Source: Clostridium mediterraneense (GTDB lineage: Bacteria > Bacillota > Clostridia > Clostridiales > Clostridiaceae). Taken from it: a stretch of 64,000 nt of DNA. The translations under genes and the position numbers were made by a program. Location: assembly GCF_900091705.1 (NCBI RefSeq), contig NZ_LT594785.1, positions 1,344,858-1,408,857 on the forward strand, written 5' to 3'. Numbering within the stretch: the stretch's first letter is position 1; each line of letters opens with the position of its first letter. Positions 30,646 through 41,699 of the stretch are shown here, one piece after another. Below the pieces are notes generated by a model. That model saw only the letters and a list, made by a program, of their open reading frames with translations, was not told the DNA's origin and did not search any database.

Positions 30646-31365
30646 ATGACTAAAGAACTTGATAAAAATAAAGATAATGATACTAATGAAGAAATAGAAG
30701 AAATAAAAGAAGTTGGTCTTGTAGATAAAACAGAAGATGAAAATGAAAAAACAGAAGAAGAAGAAAGAATACAAGTTGTAAGTATAATAGGGCTTATAGA
30801 AGGTCATGCAGAGGCATCTTCACAAACTAAAACTACTAAATATGAACATATGATTCCTCAGCTTATAGAAATTGAGCAAAGTTCTAAGATAAAAGGAGTT
30901 TTATTTGTTTTAAATACAGTAGGTGGAGATGTAGAAGCAGGTCTTGCAATTGCTGAAATTATAAGAAGTCTTAGTAAGCCAACTGTATCGATAGTTATAG
31001 GTGGAGGTCATTCAATAGGTGTTCCACTTGCAACAGCAGCTGATTATTCATTTATATCACCTTCTGCAACTATGATAATACATCCTATAAGAATGACAGG
31101 ACTTGTTATAGGAGTTTCTCAAACTTTTAGATATTTTGAGAAAATGCAGGAGCGCATAAATGATTTTATTGTTAAAACATCTAAGATAAAAAAAGAAGAA
31201 TTAACAAGTCTTATGTTAAAAACAAATGATTTATTAAATGATATGGGTTCTATATTAATAGGAAGTGAAGCTGTAGAGTGTGGACTTATAAATTCAACAG
31301 GAGGAATAAGTGATGCTCTAAAGAAGCTTAATGAATTAATAGATAGTAAAAGTAAATCAAATTAA
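30646..31365 (+). CDS. tepA: ClpP-like translocation-enhancing protein TepA
   Basis: The product has 239 residues. The first 45 are highly charged (Glu/Lys/Asp). A ClpP/crotonase-fold protease domain follows: [31 protein letters not shown], the [18 protein letters not shown] nucleophile region (Ser in GHSIG), [13 protein letters not shown] (His region). There is no signal peptide. B. subtilis TepA is a cytoplasmic ClpP-like serine protease acting on spore proteins or export substrates. Its position just before ftsK/spoIIIE is conserved. Confidence 0.88.
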   Translation: MTKELDKNKDNDTNEEIEEIKEVGLVDKTEDENEKTEEEERIQVVSIIGLIEGHAEASSQTKTTKYEHMIPQLIEIEQSSKIKGVLFVLNTVGGDVEAGLAIAEIIRSLSKPTVSIVIGGGHSIGVPLATAADYSFISPSATMIIHPIRMTGLVIGVSQTFRYFEKMQERINDFIVKTSKIKKEELTSLMLKTNDLLNDMGSILIGSEAVECGLINSTGGISDALKKLNELIDSKSKSN

Positions 31366-31369
31366 TAAG

Positions 31370-31400
31370 AAAAACCATAGGATAGAACTATGGTTTTTTT
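31370..31400 (+). terminator. intrinsic terminator after tepA
   Basis: AAAAACCATAG, GATAGAA loop, CTATGGTTTTTTT. Confidence 0.92.
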
Positions 31401-31528
31401 CTATATATTGAATTTTAAGTTAATTTAAGCTTTAATATTTGATAGTCATACATTTTAAGGTTACAATATATAGGAAGATAAAAAGAGAGTTTAGAAACTT
31501 TGGAATAAAAGAGAGGTGATTTAGCAGG

Positions 31529-34186
31529 ATGGCAACTGCAAAAGATAATAGAAAACCTAGAAGTACTAATAAGTCAAATGCTAATACTAATACTAGAAAG
31601 AGGCAGGCTAAACCTCAGCAGAAACAAAATGAACATAGTGAGATTTATGGAATTATAGTTGTTGCTTGTTCATTAATTTTTATGTTTAGTTTATATAGTA
31701 ATAAATTAGGGTATTTAAGTATTGCTTCTAAAAAGATATTTGTATCGTTATTTGGAATAGCAGCCTTTATAATTCCAATATATATTATTTATATTGCTAT
31801 AAAACATTATTTTCTAAAAGAAAAGATAAGTTTATCAAGAAAATATTGGGGTGTAACAGGAATAATATTAACTACTATGGTATTTTTACAAACTATTAAT
31901 ATGAGCGAAATTTATACAAATAATAATATTGGGGATGCAGTTCGTAAAATTATAGAATCAGATAATTATATGCAAGGTGGTATAATTAGTTTTGCACTTG
32001 TTTTACCTGTATATAAATTTATAGGAACAATAGGACTTTACATAATAATATTAGCTTCTTACATTATATGTTCTATACTTATATTTAATTATAATATTAA
32101 AGGTGTTGTAGGTAGAGTGCATACAAAGGGAAGGAAATTAGCTAATAAAACTTCAGCTAACAGAAATAAAGTAAGAAGACAAGCTATAAGAACTCAATCT
32201 ACAAGTATAGAAGATACATTTTCAGATACTCCTGATAATAGTTTTAAAGATGAAATTAGGAGTAGATTAAAAATCTTAGATTTTATGAATAACTCAAAGT
32301 TAGAAGATGAAGATGATTTCGAGGAATTAGAAATTGTTGCAGATTTAGATGATGAAAATGAAGTTGAAGGAGTAAATAATTATAATCAAGAAAAAGAAAC
32401 GAGATTTAATTATAAACCTAAGGAAGAAAGAAGAAGTAATTATAATAATGAGCAAACAATAAATTCTAATAGAAATCGAGCTAAAGAGACATTTTTTGAA
32501 AAGGCCTTAAAGTTTGATGAAAATATAGAGAATATTAAAGAGGAAGAAGAAATTAAGCCAGAACCTAAAATCAATATTCCAACTCCTACTCCTAAAGTAG
32601 AATCTATTGAAAAAGAGATAACAGTTATTGCGGAGGAAGAGATAAATCAAACTCAAAAGAAAAATAAAAAGCTTGAAGATAATATAAAAGAAGAAGTTGA
32701 TAAGGAAATTAGTACTGTAATTTCTGATGAAAAAGAAGAAGAAAAACCTAGTTATTCTTATCCAACTGCAGAACTTTTAAATATAAATACTCATTCAGAA
32801 ATGAATAGTGAAGATAAAAAAGAGCTTATTAGAAATGCAAACAAGTTAGAAGAAACTTTATTAAGTTTTGGTGTACAAGCTGATATTTTAGAAGTTACTA
32901 AAGGTCCATCAGTTACTAGATTTGAAATACAGCCAAAGGCAGGTATAAAAGTAAGTAAAATAGTAAATCTTTCAGATGACATTGCTTTAGGTCTTGCAGC
33001 AGGTGGAATAAGAATGGAAGCACCTATTCCGGGTAAGGCTGCTATAGGAATAGAAGTTCCTAATAAAAAGCAAACACCTGTATATTTCAGAGAGATAATT
33101 GAATCTGATGAATTTAAAAATAGTACGGCACCTATAGTTTGTGCTCTTGGTAAAGATATATCAGGAAAACCAGTTGTAACAGATATAAGTTCTATGCCTC
33201 ACTTATTAATAGCTGGTGCAACAGGTTCTGGTAAAAGTGTATGTATAAATACTCTTATAGTAAGTCTTTTATATAAATATTCTCCTGATGAAGTTAAACT
33301 TCTTATGGTCGATCCAAAAGTTGTTGAACTTAGTGTTTATAATGGAATACCACATCTTCTAATTCCAGTAGTAACAGAGCCTAAAAAAGCTGCAGGAGCT
33401 CTTCATTGGGCGGTTAAAGAAATGGATAGAAGATATAATCTGTTTGCAGAAAATGGGGCTAGAAATATAGCTTCATATAATAAGATGGCTGATAAAGGAA
33501 TAGTAAAAGATAAGCTTCCTTATATAGTAATGATTGTTGATGAGCTTGCAGACCTTATGATGGTTTGTCCTGGAGATGTTGAAGAATCAATATGTAGACT
33601 TGCTCAAAAAGCAAGGGCTGCTGGAATGCATTTAGTAATAGCAACTCAAAGACCTTCTGTTGATGTTATTACTGGTGTTATTAAAGCTAATATACCTTCA
33701 AGAATTTCATTTGCTGTTTCAAGCCAAATTGATTCAAGAACCATATTAGATTCTGCTGGAGCTGAGAAGCTTCTTGGAAGAGGAGATATGCTATTCCATC
33801 CGATTGGTAAATCAAGTAATCTTAGAGTTCAAGGAGCATTTATTTCAGAAGAAGAAGTAGAACAGGTTGTAGATCATGTTAAGGATATAAAACAAACTGT
33901 AGAAAATAATTATGAAGAAGAATTAGTACAACATATGAATTCAGCTGCTTCTGATAAAATAGATTCAGGAGATGATGATAGAGATGAACTTTTAGATGAG
34001 GCTACAAGAATAGTGGTTGAAACAGGACAGGCATCAGCATCATTTATACAAAGAAGACTTAGAATAGGCTTTAATAGAGCTGCTAGAATAATAGAACAAT
34101 TAGAGGACATTGGTGTTATTTCTCCAAGAGATGGAAGTAAACCTCGTCAAGTATTAATAACTAAGGAAGAATTAGAAAATATTTAA
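31529..34186 (+). CDS. DNA translocase FtsK/SpoIIIE
   Basis: The product has 885 residues. It has a basic N-terminus, then four hydrophobic membrane segments between about residues 37 and 190. A long charged, low-complexity linker (about 215-410) follows. The motor domain has Walker [12 protein letters not shown] (about 562-572) and Walker [12 protein letters not shown] (about 667). A C-terminal gamma winged helix ([20 protein letters not shown]) reads orienting DNA sequences. It pumps chromosome through the division or sporulation septum. A division (FtsK) versus sporulation (SpoIIIE) assignment is not possible from this window. Confidence 0.95.
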   Translation: MATAKDNRKPRSTNKSNANTNTRKRQAKPQQKQNEHSEIYGIIVVACSLIFMFSLYSNKLGYLSIASKKIFVSLFGIAAFIIPIYIIYIAIKHYFLKEKISLSRKYWGVTGIILTTMVFLQTINMSEIYTNNNIGDAVRKIIESDNYMQGGIISFALVLPVYKFIGTIGLYIIILASYIICSILIFNYNIKGVVGRVHTKGRKLANKTSANRNKVRRQAIRTQSTSIEDTFSDTPDNSFKDEIRSRLKILDFMNNSKLEDEDDFEELEIVADLDDENEVEGVNNYNQEKETRFNYKPKEERRSNYNNEQTINSNRNRAKETFFEKALKFDENIENIKEEEEIKPEPKINIPTPTPKVESIEKEITVIAEEEINQTQKKNKKLEDNIKEEVDKEISTVISDEKEEEKPSYSYPTAELLNINTHSEMNSEDKKELIRNANKLEETLLSFGVQADILEVTKGPSVTRFEIQPKAGIKVSKIVNLSDDIALGLAAGGIRMEAPIPGKAAIGIEVPNKKQTPVYFREIIESDEFKNSTAPIVCALGKDISGKPVVTDISSMPHLLIAGATGSGKSVCINTLIVSLLYKYSPDEVKLLMVDPKVVELSVYNGIPHLLIPVVTEPKKAAGALHWAVKEMDRRYNLFAENGARNIASYNKMADKGIVKDKLPYIVMIVDELADLMMVCPGDVEESICRLAQKARAAGMHLVIATQRPSVDVITGVIKANIPSRISFAVSSQIDSRTILDSAGAEKLLGRGDMLFHPIGKSSNLRVQGAFISEEEVEQVVDHVKDIKQTVENNYEEELVQHMNSAASDKIDSGDDDRDELLDEATRIVVETGQASASFIQRRLRIGFNRAARIIEQLEDIGVISPRDGSKPRQVLITKEELENI

Positions 34187-34270
34187 CAAAAAAATACTTG
34201 TTAATTTTAGTAAATCGATTTAAAATTAATAACATATAATGATTTATTAAACATTCAGGAGGAATTCATT

Positions 34271-35605
34271 TTGGAAAAGTACAAAGTTGGGCTTATAAGT
34301 TTAGGATGCGATAAGAATAGGGTGGATTCAGAAATCATGTTAGGAAGAATTAAGACAGGATATGATTTAACTGATAATCCAGAAGAAGCTGATATTATAA
34401 TTGTTAATACTTGTGGATTTATAGAGAAAGCTAAAGAAGAATCAATAAATACTATATTAGAAATGGCAAAATATAAGGATGAACATAATTGTAAATTGTT
34501 AATAGCCACAGGTTGTTTAACACAAAGATATGGAAAAGAACTTATGGATATTATGCCAGAGATAGATATAATGTTAGGTGTAAATGATTATCAAAAAATA
34601 AATGAATTAATAGAACAATTTATTAAAGACCCAAAAAAAATACTAAGAGTAAATTATACAGATGAAAAAATAAATGAAGGTTTAAGACTTATTACTACAA
34701 AACAAACAACAGCTTATCTTAGAATAGCAGAGGGATGCAATAATTTTTGTACATATTGCATAATTCCAAAGATAAGAGGTAAGTTTAGAAGTAGAAAAAA
34801 GGAAAATATATTACATGAAGCAAGGAGACTTGCTAAATCAGGAACAAAAGAACTAATATTAATTGCACAAGATACAACGAATTATGGAATTGATATATAT
34901 GGAGAAAAGACATTACATTTATTATTAAGAGAATTAAGTGAAATAGATGGAATTGAATGGATTAGAATATTATATTGTTATCCAGAAGCTATTTATGATA
35001 AACTTATAGAAGAAATAAAAGTAAATGATAAAGTATGTAAGTATTTAGATTTACCAATTCAACATATTAGTAATAATGTTCTTAAGAGAATGGGAAGAAA
35101 AACTACTAAGGAAGAAATAATAGATAAGATTGAAAAATTAAGAAGCAATGTAAGTAATATAACTTTAAGAACTTCACTAATAGTAGGATTTCCAGGAGAA
35201 ACAGATGAAGACTTTAAAGAATTAAAAGACTTCATAAGGGATATAAAATTAGATAAAGTTGGAGTGTTTAGATACTCACAAGAAGAGGGAACCCCAGCAG
35301 CTATTATGGATAACCAAATTTCAGAAGAGCTAAAACTGCAAAGAGAAGAAGTGATAATGCTTGAGCAGTTAGAGGTGTCAAAAGGAATTTTAGCTTCAAA
35401 GATTGGAAAGCAATATAAAGTAGTTATTGAACATAAAGAAGATGATTATTATATTGGAAGAAGTTTTGAAATGGCCCCTGAGATTGATGGAGAGGTAATT
35501 GTTAATGGGGATAACCTAAAAATAGGTTGTTTCTATAATGTAGAAATTGTAGAAGCACTAGATTACGATTTAGTGGGAGTTGTAAAGGATGAATTTAGCA
35601 AATAA
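34271..35605 (+). CDS. rimO: ribosomal protein S12 methylthiotransferase RimO
   Basis: The start is TTG at 34271, with CAGGAGGAA upstream. The product has 444 residues. The N-terminal MTTase domain binds one cluster ([35 protein letters not shown]). The radical-SAM core has [22 protein letters not shown]-terminal TRAM domain follows. The LGCDKN/RSR variants are of RimO rather than MiaB type. It methylthiolates S12 Asp. Its 3' end overlaps pgsA by 17 bases. Confidence 0.95.
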   Translation: MEKYKVGLISLGCDKNRVDSEIMLGRIKTGYDLTDNPEEADIIIVNTCGFIEKAKEESINTILEMAKYKDEHNCKLLIATGCLTQRYGKELMDIMPEIDIMLGVNDYQKINELIEQFIKDPKKILRVNYTDEKINEGLRLITTKQTTAYLRIAEGCNNFCTYCIIPKIRGKFRSRKKENILHEARRLAKSGTKELILIAQDTTNYGIDIYGEKTLHLLLRELSEIDGIEWIRILYCYPEAIYDKLIEEIKVNDKVCKYLDLPIQHISNNVLKRMGRKTTKEEIIDKIEKLRSNVSNITLRTSLIVGFPGETDEDFKELKDFIRDIKLDKVGVFRYSQEEGTPAAIMDNQISEELKLQREEVIMLEQLEVSKGILASKIGKQYKVVIEHKEDDYYIGRSFEMAPEIDGEVIVNGDNLKIGCFYNVEIVEALDYDLVGVVKDEFSK

Positions 35606-36179
35606 ATTAACATTATTAAGAATTATATTAGTTCCATTATTCTTAATATGTATGATTAGAGATATTGTGCCATATGGGGTACTAATAGCTACAATTATAT
35701 TTGTAGTTGCATCTATAACAGATAAGCTTGATGGATATATTGCAAGATCAAGAAATCAAATAACTACTTTTGGCAAGTTTATGGATCCTCTAGCGGATAA
35801 ATTATTAGTAACTGCTGCACTTGTTACTTTAACAGGTATGAGAATAATTCCAGCTTGGATTTCAGTAATTATTATAGCAAGAGAATTTGCTGTATCAGGA
35901 CTTAGAGCTGTCGCTGCCTCAGAAGGACGTGTTATAGCAGCAAGTAACTGGGGAAAGCTTAAGACAGTATTCCAAATGATTGCTTTAATACTGTTATTAA
36001 TAGTTGCTAATGTAGCAACAACACCATGGGTTGCAGATTTAATAAATTCAAGTACATTTTTAGTGAATTTCTTTGCTTATGTACCAAATATAACATTATA
36101 TATAGCAGTGATAATAACAATAATTTCAGGTATAGATTATTTTGTTAAAAATAGATCTGTGATAAATAGTGATAAATAG
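35589..36179 (+). CDS. pgsA: CDP-diacylglycerol-glycerol-3-phosphate 3-phosphatidyltransferase
   Basis: The product has 196 residues, polytopic, with four to six hydrophobic segments. The CDP-alcohol phosphotransferase motif (D-G-x2-A-R-x8-G-x3-D-x3-D) is seen as [11 protein letters not shown]...[13 protein letters not shown]. It uses the CDP-diacylglycerol made by CdsA (10.1 kb) to form phosphatidylglycerol phosphate. It starts inside rimO, so translation is coupled. Confidence 0.95.
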   Translation: MNLANKLTLLRIILVPLFLICMIRDIVPYGVLIATIIFVVASITDKLDGYIARSRNQITTFGKFMDPLADKLLVTAALVTLTGMRIIPAWISVIIIAREFAVSGLRAVAASEGRVIAASNWGKLKTVFQMIALILLLIVANVATTPWVADLINSSTFLVNFFAYVPNITLYIAVIITIISGIDYFVKNRSVINSDK

Positions 36180-36186
36180 TGAGTTT

Positions 36187-36220
36187 AAAGGATATCTTAT
36201 TTAAATAAGATATCCTTTTT
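36187..36220. terminator. long palindromic terminator after pgsA
   Basis: A 32-base perfect palindrome centred in TTTAAA (arms AAAGGATATCTTATTT and its complement) ending in TTTTTG. It can act on either strand. Confidence 0.85.
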
Positions 36221-36332
36221 GTTTACAATAAATAAGATAGGATATAATATTTATATAGTATTTTATAAATATGATGTATAAATTTAATATAATTAAGCAT
36301 ATAAATAGTATAATATAAATAAATAGCTTAAC

Positions 36333-36361
36333 TTGACATAAGAATTTCAATACTATAAAAT
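36333..36361 (+). promoter_or_regulatory. rny promoter
   Basis: Consensus TTGACA (36333-36338), 17 bases, TAAAAT (36356-36361). A second weaker match, TTTACA plus TAATAT, lies near 36223-36251. Confidence 0.75.
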
Positions 36362-36370
36362 AATATTAAA

Positions 36371-36402
36371 TACTATATTTTTTTTAGTGGAAAAATATAG
36401 TA
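36371..36402 (+). other. 12-bp hairpin at the 5' end of the rny mRNA
   Basis: TACTATATTTTT (36371-36382) and AAAAATATAGTA (36391-36402) are perfect complements around an 8-base loop. They begin essentially at the predicted +1, so the hairpin would cap the 5' end of the mRNA for RNase Y. Confidence 0.6.
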
Positions 36403-36485
36403 GTGAAATAATAAACAAACATGAACCTTATTTAATGGCTTAATTTGCTTTATAGATATGCCTACGCAAGGAGGTGTTTGTAATT

Positions 36486-38018
36486 ATGGAAATGATAATA
36501 ATAGCGATACTTCTTTTAGTAGTGGGGGGCTTTGCAGAATATATAATTATACAAAAGGCAACTAAAACTAAAGTTGAGTCTCTAGAAAAAGAAGCAAAAT
36601 TAAAGTTAGAAGATGCTAAAAGAGAAGCTGAAGCTACAAAGAAAGAAGCAATATTAGAAGCTAAAGAAGAAGTACACAAATTAAGAACTGATTTTGAAAA
36701 GGAATCTCGTGAAAGAAGAAATGAAGTTCAGAGATTAGAAAGAAGAGTTCTTCAAAGAGAAGAATCTTTAGATAAGAAGAGTGAAGCTTTAGAGAAAAAA
36801 GATGAAAATCTTAATAAGAAGATACAAGAAGTTCAAGAACTAGAAGAAAGTGTACAGCAATTATATACAAAACAAAGAGAAGAGCTTGAAAGAGTGGCAA
36901 ATCTTTCAACTGATGTAGCAAGAGAAATCTTACTTGAAGAAGTAAGAAAAGAGATAAAACATGAAACAGCTATGATGGTTAAGGAAATAGAGAATAAAGC
37001 TAAGGAAGAAGCTGATAAGAGATCTAGAGAAATAATCACAACTGCTATTCAAAGATGTGCAGCAGATCATGTTTCAGAAACAACCGTTCATGTAGTCGCA
37101 TTACCAAATGATGAAATGAAGGGTAGAATTATAGGTAGAGAAGGTAGAAACATAAGAACACTGGAAACACTTACTGGAGTTGATTTAATAATTGATGATA
37201 CACCAGAAGCAGTAATACTTTCTAGTTTTGACCCTGTAAGAAGAGAAGTTGCTAGAATGACATTAGAAAAATTAATAGTAGATGGTAGAATACATCCAGC
37301 AAGAATCGAAGAAATGGTTGAAAGATCTATTAAAGATGTTGAAAATGACATAAAAGAAGAGGGAGAACAAGCTACATTTGAAACAGGAGTACATGGCTTA
37401 CATCCAGAAATCATAAAATTACTAGGTAGACTTAAATATAGAACAAGTTATGGACAAAATGTTCTTAAGCATTCTATAGAAGTTTCATATTTAGCTGGTC
37501 TCATGGCTTCAGAGCTTGGTCTTGACCCAACTATTGCTAAGAGAGCTGGTTTATTACATGATATAGGTAAGGCTGTTGACCAAGAATATGAAGGTCCACA
37601 CGCTGTAATAGGTGGAGATCTTGCTAAGAAATATGGTGAATCTAGTATAGTAGTAAATGCGATAGCAGCACATCATGGTGATGTTGAAATGGAAAGCATA
37701 GAGGCTATACTTGTTCAAGCTGCAGATGCAATATCAGCAGCTAGACCTGGTGCAAGAAGAGAAACTTTAGAAGCGTATATTAAGAGATTACAAAAGCTAG
37801 AAGAAATAGCAGATTCATATGAAGGTGTAGAAAAATCATATGCTATTCAAGCAGGTAGAGAAATTAGAATAATGGTTAGACCAGATATAGTTGATGATGC
37901 AGGGGCAATTGAACTTACAAGAAATATTGTTAAGGATATAGAAGAACAACTTGAATATCCAGGACAAATTAAAGTCAATGTTATTAGGGAAACTCGTGCA
38001 GTTGACTACGCAAAATAA
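36486..38018 (+). CDS. rny: ribonuclease Y
   Basis: The start is ATG at 36486, with AAGGAGGTG 9 bases upstream. The GTG at 36474 lies in that site. The product has 510 residues. It has an N-terminal membrane anchor ([20 protein letters not shown]), a long coiled coil (about 25-195), and a KH domain ([19 protein letters not shown]). An HD domain follows, with [12 protein letters not shown] and [10 protein letters not shown]. It is the main decay-initiating endoribonuclease in many Firmicutes. A single gene between terminators. Confidence 0.97.
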   Translation: MEMIIIAILLLVVGGFAEYIIIQKATKTKVESLEKEAKLKLEDAKREAEATKKEAILEAKEEVHKLRTDFEKESRERRNEVQRLERRVLQREESLDKKSEALEKKDENLNKKIQEVQELEESVQQLYTKQREELERVANLSTDVAREILLEEVRKEIKHETAMMVKEIENKAKEEADKRSREIITTAIQRCAADHVSETTVHVVALPNDEMKGRIIGREGRNIRTLETLTGVDLIIDDTPEAVILSSFDPVRREVARMTLEKLIVDGRIHPARIEEMVERSIKDVENDIKEEGEQATFETGVHGLHPEIIKLLGRLKYRTSYGQNVLKHSIEVSYLAGLMASELGLDPTIAKRAGLLHDIGKAVDQEYEGPHAVIGGDLAKKYGESSIVVNAIAAHHGDVEMESIEAILVQAADAISAARPGARRETLEAYIKRLQKLEEIADSYEGVEKSYAIQAGREIRIMVRPDIVDDAGAIELTRNIVKDIEEQLEYPGQIKVNVIRETRAVDYAK

Positions 38019-38051
38019 TATATTAGAATTAAAGAGTTAGAGTTAGAGTAG

Positions 38052-38085
38052 AAAATACATTTTGTTTTATACAAAATGTATTTTT
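38052..38085 (+). terminator. intrinsic terminator after rny
   Basis: AAATACATTTTGT, TTTAT loop, ACAAAATGTATTTTT. Confidence 0.92.
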
Positions 38086-38167
38086 GCTTTATATAAGTAT
38101 ATATTTACTTTTAAACTTATAAATGCTATATTTTTAGTATATTTAAAGTTAAAAGGGGGCGTACAAC

Positions 38168-39352
38168 ATGGAGTTATCAAAAAAAGCATTAAACATGTCA
38201 ACATCACTTACATTAGCTTTAACAGCTAAGGCGACAGAACTTAGAAGCAAGGGGTTAGATATTATTAGTTTTTCAGCAGGAGAACCAGATTTTAATACTC
38301 CAGAGAATGTGAGACAAGCAGCTGCTAGAGCTATGGAAGAGGGGAAAAGTAAATATACTGCTACTGCTGGTATAAAAGAGTTAAGAAGCCTTATTTGTAA
38401 AAAATTTAAAGAGGATAATAATTTAAATTATGAAGAAAATAATATAATAGTGTCTACTGGTGCTAAACAATGCCTTAGCAATGTATTTTTAGCTATTTTA
38501 AATCCAGGAGATGAAGTAATAATAGCTTCACCTTATTGGGTTAGTTATCCAGAACTTATAAGTTTAGCAGATGGTAAACCTGTATTTGTAGAAACTAAAA
38601 AAGAGAATTCTTTTAAGTTTACAAAGGAAGAGTTAGAAAAAAGTATAACTAAAAAAACAAAGGCTATAGTATTAAATAGCCCTAATAATCCTACAGGTGC
38701 AATATATAGTAAAGCAGAACTTGAAGATATATTAGAATTTGCTAAGAAATATGATTTATTTATAATTTCGGATGAGATTTATGAAAAACTTAATTATGTT
38801 AAGGATAAAAAAGAACATATAAGTATTGCTAGTCTTAGTGAGGATGCATTAAATAGAACAATTGTTATTAATGGCTTTTCAAAGGCTTATGCAATGACAG
38901 GATGGAGAATTGGATATGCAGCAGGTAACTCAGAAGTTATAAAACTTATGACAACAATACAAAGTCATACTACTTCAAATGTTAATAGTATAGCTCAATA
39001 TGCTGCTGTAGAAGCTTTAGCTGGAGAGCAAAAAGAACTTGAGAATATGATAAATATATTTTCAGAAAGAAGAAATCTTATGGTAAGTCTTATAGAGGGA
39101 ATAGAAGGCTTTGATTTTATAAATCCGGAAGGAGCTTTTTATTGCTTTATAGATGTTTCAAAATATTTCCAGGGTAATATAAAAAACTCAATGGATTTTG
39201 CAACTAAACTTTTAGAAAAGGAAAATGTAGTTGTTATACCTGGAGTAGCTTTTGGAAAAGATAATTATATTAGACTATCCTATGCCACTTCAGAGGAAAA
39301 TATAATAACAGGAATTGAACGAATAAAAAATTTTGTAAACAGTTTAGTATAA
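38168..39352 (+). CDS. pyridoxal phosphate-dependent aminotransferase, aspartate aminotransferase class Ib type
   Basis: The product has 394 residues. The fold-type I aminotransferase signature residues are visible: ISFSAGEPDFNTPENV, SPYWVSYPE, LNSPNNPTGAIY, ISDEIYEKLNY, and the Schiff-base lysine in NGFSKAYAMTGWRIGYAAG. The terminal arginine that binds the alpha-carboxylate is in NYIRLSYATS. The best assignment is aspartate/2-oxoglutarate transaminase, but aromatic or glutamine-family substrates cannot be ruled out. AAGGGGGCG precedes the ATG. Confidence 0.88.
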   Translation: MELSKKALNMSTSLTLALTAKATELRSKGLDIISFSAGEPDFNTPENVRQAAARAMEEGKSKYTATAGIKELRSLICKKFKEDNNLNYEENNIIVSTGAKQCLSNVFLAILNPGDEVIIASPYWVSYPELISLADGKPVFVETKKENSFKFTKEELEKSITKKTKAIVLNSPNNPTGAIYSKAELEDILEFAKKYDLFIISDEIYEKLNYVKDKKEHISIASLSEDALNRTIVINGFSKAYAMTGWRIGYAAGNSEVIKLMTTIQSHTTSNVNSIAQYAAVEALAGEQKELENMINIFSERRNLMVSLIEGIEGFDFINPEGAFYCFIDVSKYFQGNIKNSMDFATKLLEKENVVVIPGVAFGKDNYIRLSYATSEENIITGIERIKNFVNSLV

Positions 39353-39364
39353 TCACGATTTAGG

Positions 39365-39393
39365 TTGAAATTTTTACTAAATATTATTATAAT
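39365..39393 (+). promoter_or_regulatory. promoter of the HPr gene
   Basis: TTGAAA (39365-39370), 17 bases, TATAAT (39388-39393). Confidence 0.75.
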
Positions 39394-39455
39394 TAAATAG
39401 ATTAATATAAATTCTTAGATTTATATAACAAATAAGAAGTAAAGAGGTGTGTGTA

Positions 39456-39716
39456 ATGATAACTAAAGAGGTTTTAGTTAAAAATGCAACAGGTTTACAC
39501 GCTAGACCTGCAACATTATTAGTAAAGAAAGCATCATCATTCAAATCAGACGTAAGTTTAGAATTCAATGGTAAAAAAGCGAATGTTAAGAGTTTAATAG
39601 GTGTTTTATCATTAGCTGTTGGAAAAGACGCTAAGGTAACAGTTATAGCTAACGGAGATGACGAAGCTTTAGCTGCTGAAGAAATAGCTAACTTAATAGC
39701 TAACTTAGAAGACTAA
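39456..39716 (+). CDS. ptsH: phosphocarrier protein HPr
   Basis: The start is ATG at 39456, with AGAGGTG upstream. The 86-residue protein has His15 in NATGLHARPA, the site phosphorylated by Enzyme I. It also has Ser46 in NVKSLIGVLSL, the HPr kinase site used for CcpA-dependent catabolite repression. Both are present, so it is HPr, not Crh. Codon use is optimal, as expected for an abundant protein. No ptsI is adjacent. Confidence 0.95.
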   Translation: MITKEVLVKNATGLHARPATLLVKKASSFKSDVSLEFNGKKANVKSLIGVLSLAVGKDAKVTVIANGDDEALAAEEIANLIANLED

Positions 39717-39724
39717 TTTTTTTT

Positions 39725-39757
39725 AAGACCTATAGAGAAATCTATAGGTCTTTTTTT
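39725..39757 (+). terminator. intrinsic terminator after the HPr gene
   Basis: AAGACCTATAGA, short loop, TCTATAGGTCTTTTTTT. Confidence 0.93.
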
Positions 39758-39879
39758 ATATATTAATAAAATAGATTTTAATAATGTAGTATAGCTTTAA
39801 AAAATAGTGAATATATTTATAGTAAGCTAAGTTGTTTTTAAAGCAATAGTATATAGATTAAAAGGAAGTTGATGTTGAT

Positions 39880-40659
39880 ATGAAAGAAATACAAGATTAT
39901 TTAAGATCCAGAATGGGGAATTATAGTTTTTTCTTTGAAGATTTAAGAAGTGGATATGTTTTCGGTTATAATGAAAACGTTAAGATGACAGCAGCAGGAT
40001 GTATGAAACTACCTATAGCTATAGCGCTTATAAAAAAAGAAGAAGATGGTGAATTAAGCTTTCTTGATAAGGTTAAAATTGAAAAAGAGGATAAAGTTTA
40101 TGGTACAGGGATTATACATGAATTTAATGAAAGAGAATATACGATATTTGAACTCTTAGTAGCTATGCTTATACAAAGTGATAACACTGCAGCTAATAAA
40201 ATTATTGATATTCTTGGAATCGATAAAATAAATGAAACTATTAAATTACTTGGATTAAAAAATACAGTGCTTAATAGAAAAGTAACTGATGAAAGAAATA
40301 AAGACGATGATATAGAAAACATAACAACTGCATATGACTTAGGTCAACTATGGAAAATATTAAATAATTCAACATACTTAAATGAGAATAATTCAACTAT
40401 GCTTATTGATATATTAACAAGACAACAGAAAAAAAATAAGCTTGCCTTATATCTTCAGGACGATTTTAAGCTCGATATATCTAGTAAAACAGGAGATAAA
40501 AAAGGTGTAGAAAATGATACAGAGCTTATTAAATTAAATAAAGGAACTTTTTCTTTCACTGTAATGTCAAATAATATTCCGAATTCAGTTTATGGAACAG
40601 TTACTCTTGCTAAATCTGGTAAGATGATGTGGGATAATATAATAAATAATTGGCATTAA
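39880..40659 (+). CDS. class A beta-lactamase-like protein lacking the catalytic serine
   Basis: The product has 259 residues with no signal peptide. Class A serine beta-lactamase landmarks: S-D-N at 100-102 (LIQSDNTAAN), K-T-G at 203-205 (ISSKTGDKKG), and the S-x-x-K helix at 40-43. In that helix the nucleophile is Gly (AAGCMKLPIA), with Lys43 retained and a Cys at 41. A clear E-x-x-L-N omega-loop motif is also absent (KVTDERNKDDD). It is therefore unlikely to be an ordinary beta-lactamase. It may be a non-catalytic binding protein, a Cys enzyme, or an inactivated hydrolase. It is a single gene with its own terminator. Confidence 0.75.
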   Translation: MKEIQDYLRSRMGNYSFFFEDLRSGYVFGYNENVKMTAAGCMKLPIAIALIKKEEDGELSFLDKVKIEKEDKVYGTGIIHEFNEREYTIFELLVAMLIQSDNTAANKIIDILGIDKINETIKLLGLKNTVLNRKVTDERNKDDDIENITTAYDLGQLWKILNNSTYLNENNSTMLIDILTRQQKKNKLALYLQDDFKLDISSKTGDKKGVENDTELIKLNKGTFSFTVMSNNIPNSVYGTVTLAKSGKMMWDNIINNWH

Positions 40660-40666
40660 TGTTTAA

Positions 40667-40710
40667 AATGAGATGAAACTATAAAGTAGCTTCATCTCAT
40701 TATTTTTTTT
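40667..40710 (+). terminator. intrinsic terminator after the beta-lactamase-like gene
   Basis: AATGAGATGAA and TTCATCTCATT arms, inner CTATAAAGTAG, then a T-run. Confidence 0.92.
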
Positions 40711-40796
40711 ATTTTAGAGGTAGAATATGAGACTAAATAGAATTATATAATTAAAAGATGTATTTTCTCTATATTAGTTGTTAGGAGGATATAAAA

Positions 40797-41621
40797 TTGA
40801 TAGTAACAGTTTTAGTTGAAAATAATACTATATCTAAAGAGTATAAGAATAGACATGGTTTATGTTTACATATTAAAGTTAAGGATTATAATATTTTATT
40901 TGACTTAGGGCCAGATGAAACATTTATAAAAAATGCAAATAAACTAGGAATAGATATATCTGATGTTGATATTGTAATTATATCTCATGGTCATAAAGAT
41001 CATGGTGGGGGACTTAGAGAATTTTTAAAATATAATAAAAAAGCAAAGATATATATTAATAAAAATGCTTTTAATGAATATTATACTAAGATAATAGGTC
41101 CTATTAAATATTATGTAGGACTTAATAGAAAGCTAAAAAATAATAATAGGATTATTTTTACTGGAAAGGATTTCTCTGTAGATGATAATATACGTATATT
41201 TTCAGATATTAATAAGCAATATTTAATACCATCGTCAAATAAAGTACTTTTTATAAAAGATAAAGGACAGTATAAACAAGATTTATTTAAACACGAACAA
41301 AATCTTATTTTAAAGGAAGATAACAAGTATATTTTAATTGCAGGTTGTGCTCATAATGGAATAATAAATATTATAGATAAAGCAAAAGAAATAGTAGGAA
41401 AAGATTTAGACTTTGTTATTAGTGGATTTCATTTATATAACCCAGTTTCTAAAAAGAGAGAGAGTAATGCATTTATAGATAAGCTTAGTATGAACTTATC
41501 TACTCAAAGAACAAAATTTTATACATGTCATTGTACTGGGAATATGGCCTTTAAGAGATTAAAAAATAATTTAGAAGATAAAATAGAGTATTTATCAAGT
41601 GGAGAAATTATAAATCTATAA
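40797..41621 (+). CDS. metallo-beta-lactamase-fold hydrolase, dihydropterin phosphate synthase-like
   Basis: The start is TTG at 40797, with TTAGGAGGAT upstream. The product has 274 residues. The metal motif is H-x-H-x-D-H in IISHGHKDHGGGL. Further metal ligands probably come from AGCAHNGIINIIDKA, GFHLYNP and the late CHCTG. ILFDLGPDETFIKNA is a typical early strand. The architecture resembles the archaeal methanopterin-related MBL subgroup (COG1237), whose bacterial substrates are unknown. A cytoplasmic location is expected. It is a single gene before the pyr operon. Confidence 0.8.
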   Translation: MIVTVLVENNTISKEYKNRHGLCLHIKVKDYNILFDLGPDETFIKNANKLGIDISDVDIVIISHGHKDHGGGLREFLKYNKKAKIYINKNAFNEYYTKIIGPIKYYVGLNRKLKNNNRIIFTGKDFSVDDNIRIFSDINKQYLIPSSNKVLFIKDKGQYKQDLFKHEQNLILKEDNKYILIAGCAHNGIINIIDKAKEIVGKDLDFVISGFHLYNPVSKKRESNAFIDKLSMNLSTQRTKFYTCHCTGNMAFKRLKNNLEDKIEYLSSGEIINL

Positions 41622-41653
41622 AAATATTATGTAAATATATAAAAAATCTATTA

Positions 41654-41682
41654 TTGACAAAATTTATATAAACTGATAAAAT
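41654..41682 (+). promoter_or_regulatory. pyr operon promoter
   Basis: Consensus TTGACA (41654-41659), 17 bases, TAAAAT (41677-41682). Confidence 0.8.
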
Positions 41683-41699
41683 TAATTCAATTTAAGAAA

